Source: Mesostigma viride (lineage: Eukaryota > Streptophyta > Mesostigmatophyceae > Mesostigmatales > Mesostigmataceae). From it: a stretch of DNA of 21,152 bases. The DNA is taken from contig RPFO01001617.1 in the NCBI GenBank assembly GCA_009746045.1, positions 1 through 21,152 on the forward strand. Reading direction: 5' to 3'. Each line of letters starts with the position of its first letter. Within the stretch, counting starts at the first letter, position 1. The translations under genes were made by a program, and so were the position numbers. The notes beneath the pieces were generated by a model. It was not told the origin of the DNA. It made no database searches and worked only from the letters and a program-made list of their open reading frames with translations. This document shows, in pieces, positions 20,572 through 21,152 of the stretch.

Positions 20572-21152
20572 GGGGGGGGGCGGGTGATGTAAGCGGCGCT
20601 ATTTGACTGACATACACGGGAGATGTTATGAACCGCGGCAAAGAAGCGATCGTAAAAGTATTCCGCGCCAGTCCGTTGTCTGACACGTCCAACACAATCT
20701 CTGACAGCCCCTGTATCAATCCCACGTGGCGCCTGATCCGTGTTGCAGATAAGACGGGGTTAATAACGTGTATCTGGATGTCTACCGGCAAGGTATCCTC
20801 AAGCCCGCCGTCCACAGGGAGCTTATACGACGGCAGTGTGAAGGTGAGAAGCTGTGACTCCTTGGTCCGCATGTCCCACCCCCCCGATCGTGTGGTATGG
20901 TACATTGACGACAAGTCTACGACGAAGTTTCCATTTTTTTGCGTGTTGACATTGAACTCGCCAAACGACTGACTGTCCACCTTGTACGCGACGGGGAAGG
21001 TACTCTCTGGCGTCTCGCGGTCGTACGGGATGCTTATCACTAGGGAGCAAGTGTCTGAGCTAAGGATGTCGTTTATATCAATCGGGTCGAATACAGCATG
21101 GTACGGGTCTTTCACCAGACTCGACTGTTTCTGCAGCACACCGGCGGCGTAA
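20531..21152 (-). CDS. second beta-repeat protein, N-terminal-side piece (open at window edge)
   Basis: Open from the last base of the window, so the true start lies outside; the apparent GTG start at 21139 is arbitrary. It contains another repeat copy, FPVAYKVDSQSFGEF then VVDLSSMYHTTRSGGWDMRT then FTLPSYKLPVDG. A partial one follows, with SPVYVSQIAPLTSPAP running into the C9/G9 run (20572-20580). Beyond the run the frame drifts into Arg/Ser-rich nonsense ending at 20531. The proper continuation is the previous entry. Together they give at least 448 residues with three repeat copies visible. Confidence 0.72.
   Translation of the reverse strand, partial: YAAGVLQKQSSLVKDPYHAVFDPIDINDILSSDTCSLVISIPYDRETPESTFPVAYKVDSQSFGEFNVNTQKNGNFVVDLSSMYHTTRSGGWDMRTKESQLLTFTLPSYKLPVDGGLEDTLPVDIQIHVINPVLSATRIRRHVGLIQGLSEIVLDVSDNGLARNTFTIASLPRFITSPVYVSQIAPLTSPAPPRKFACSSRRTKLS

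Overview
This window looks like a piece of a nucleocytoplasmic large DNA virus (Nucleocytoviricota), most likely infecting an alga or another protist. It has two adjacent major-capsid-protein paralogs of the double jelly-roll type (11666-13024 and 13066-14874, minus strand) and an A32-like genome-packaging ATPase (5437-6225). It is moderately GC-rich, has tightly packed genes and shows no obvious introns. AT-rich promoters and AATAAA-type signals sit in very short spacers. I cannot place it in a family with confidence. The capsid proteins look phycodnavirus/mesomimivirus-like, and an endogenised copy in a protist genome cannot be excluded.

Layout. (1) 1-6225 is a collinear plus-strand block: the 3' end of an unknown gene, a 511-residue unknown protein, a small zinc-finger-like protein, a Rieske non-heme iron oxygenase, a small membrane protein, a conserved-looking acidic-tailed protein, a JAMM/MPN+ metalloprotease-like protein and the packaging ATPase. 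(2) 6226-6676 is non-coding, lies between convergent genes and carries a diverged tandem duplication of about 165 bp. (3) 6677-9495 (minus) is one long coiled-coil protein with an Ala/Pro repeat domain, read in several pieces. (4) 9496-10447 is a divergent intergenic region with two families of short direct repeats. (5) 10448-11239 (plus) is a MYND-finger protein. (6) 11240-11665 is a convergent spacer with poly(A)-type signals on both strands. (7) 11666-14874 (minus) holds the two capsid genes, each with the same TCTAGA + TATATATA promoter module. (8) 14925-21152 (minus) holds two neighbouring genes for long, Ser/Thr-rich, beta-rich repeat proteins. They share a G-[WYV]-D-[LM] ... P-A/S motif and are candidate fibre or surface proteins.

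The most important point for anyone using this annotation is that many genes are broken by single-base frameshifts, nearly all in the same direction (one base missing). Six of them fall exactly in G or C homopolymers of 6-9 bases (2988-2994, 3825-3831, 4867-4873, 6997-7003, 7244-7249, 20572-20580) and one in a C5 (17210-17214). The reading on both sides joins into one sensible protein each time, and many apparent downstream starts are GTG or TTG rather than ATG. The simplest reading is systematic homopolymer under-calling in a long-read assembly. Genuine decay of an endogenous copy is the alternative. I therefore list the pieces as they read and say which belong together.

How the genes fit together: the ATPase, capsid proteins and repeat proteins form a virion and packaging set. 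The JAMM protease and zinc-finger/MYND proteins could act on host ubiquitin or transcription. The Rieske oxygenase is a candidate auxiliary metabolic gene, possibly acting on pigment or aromatic substrates. These roles are inference from family membership.
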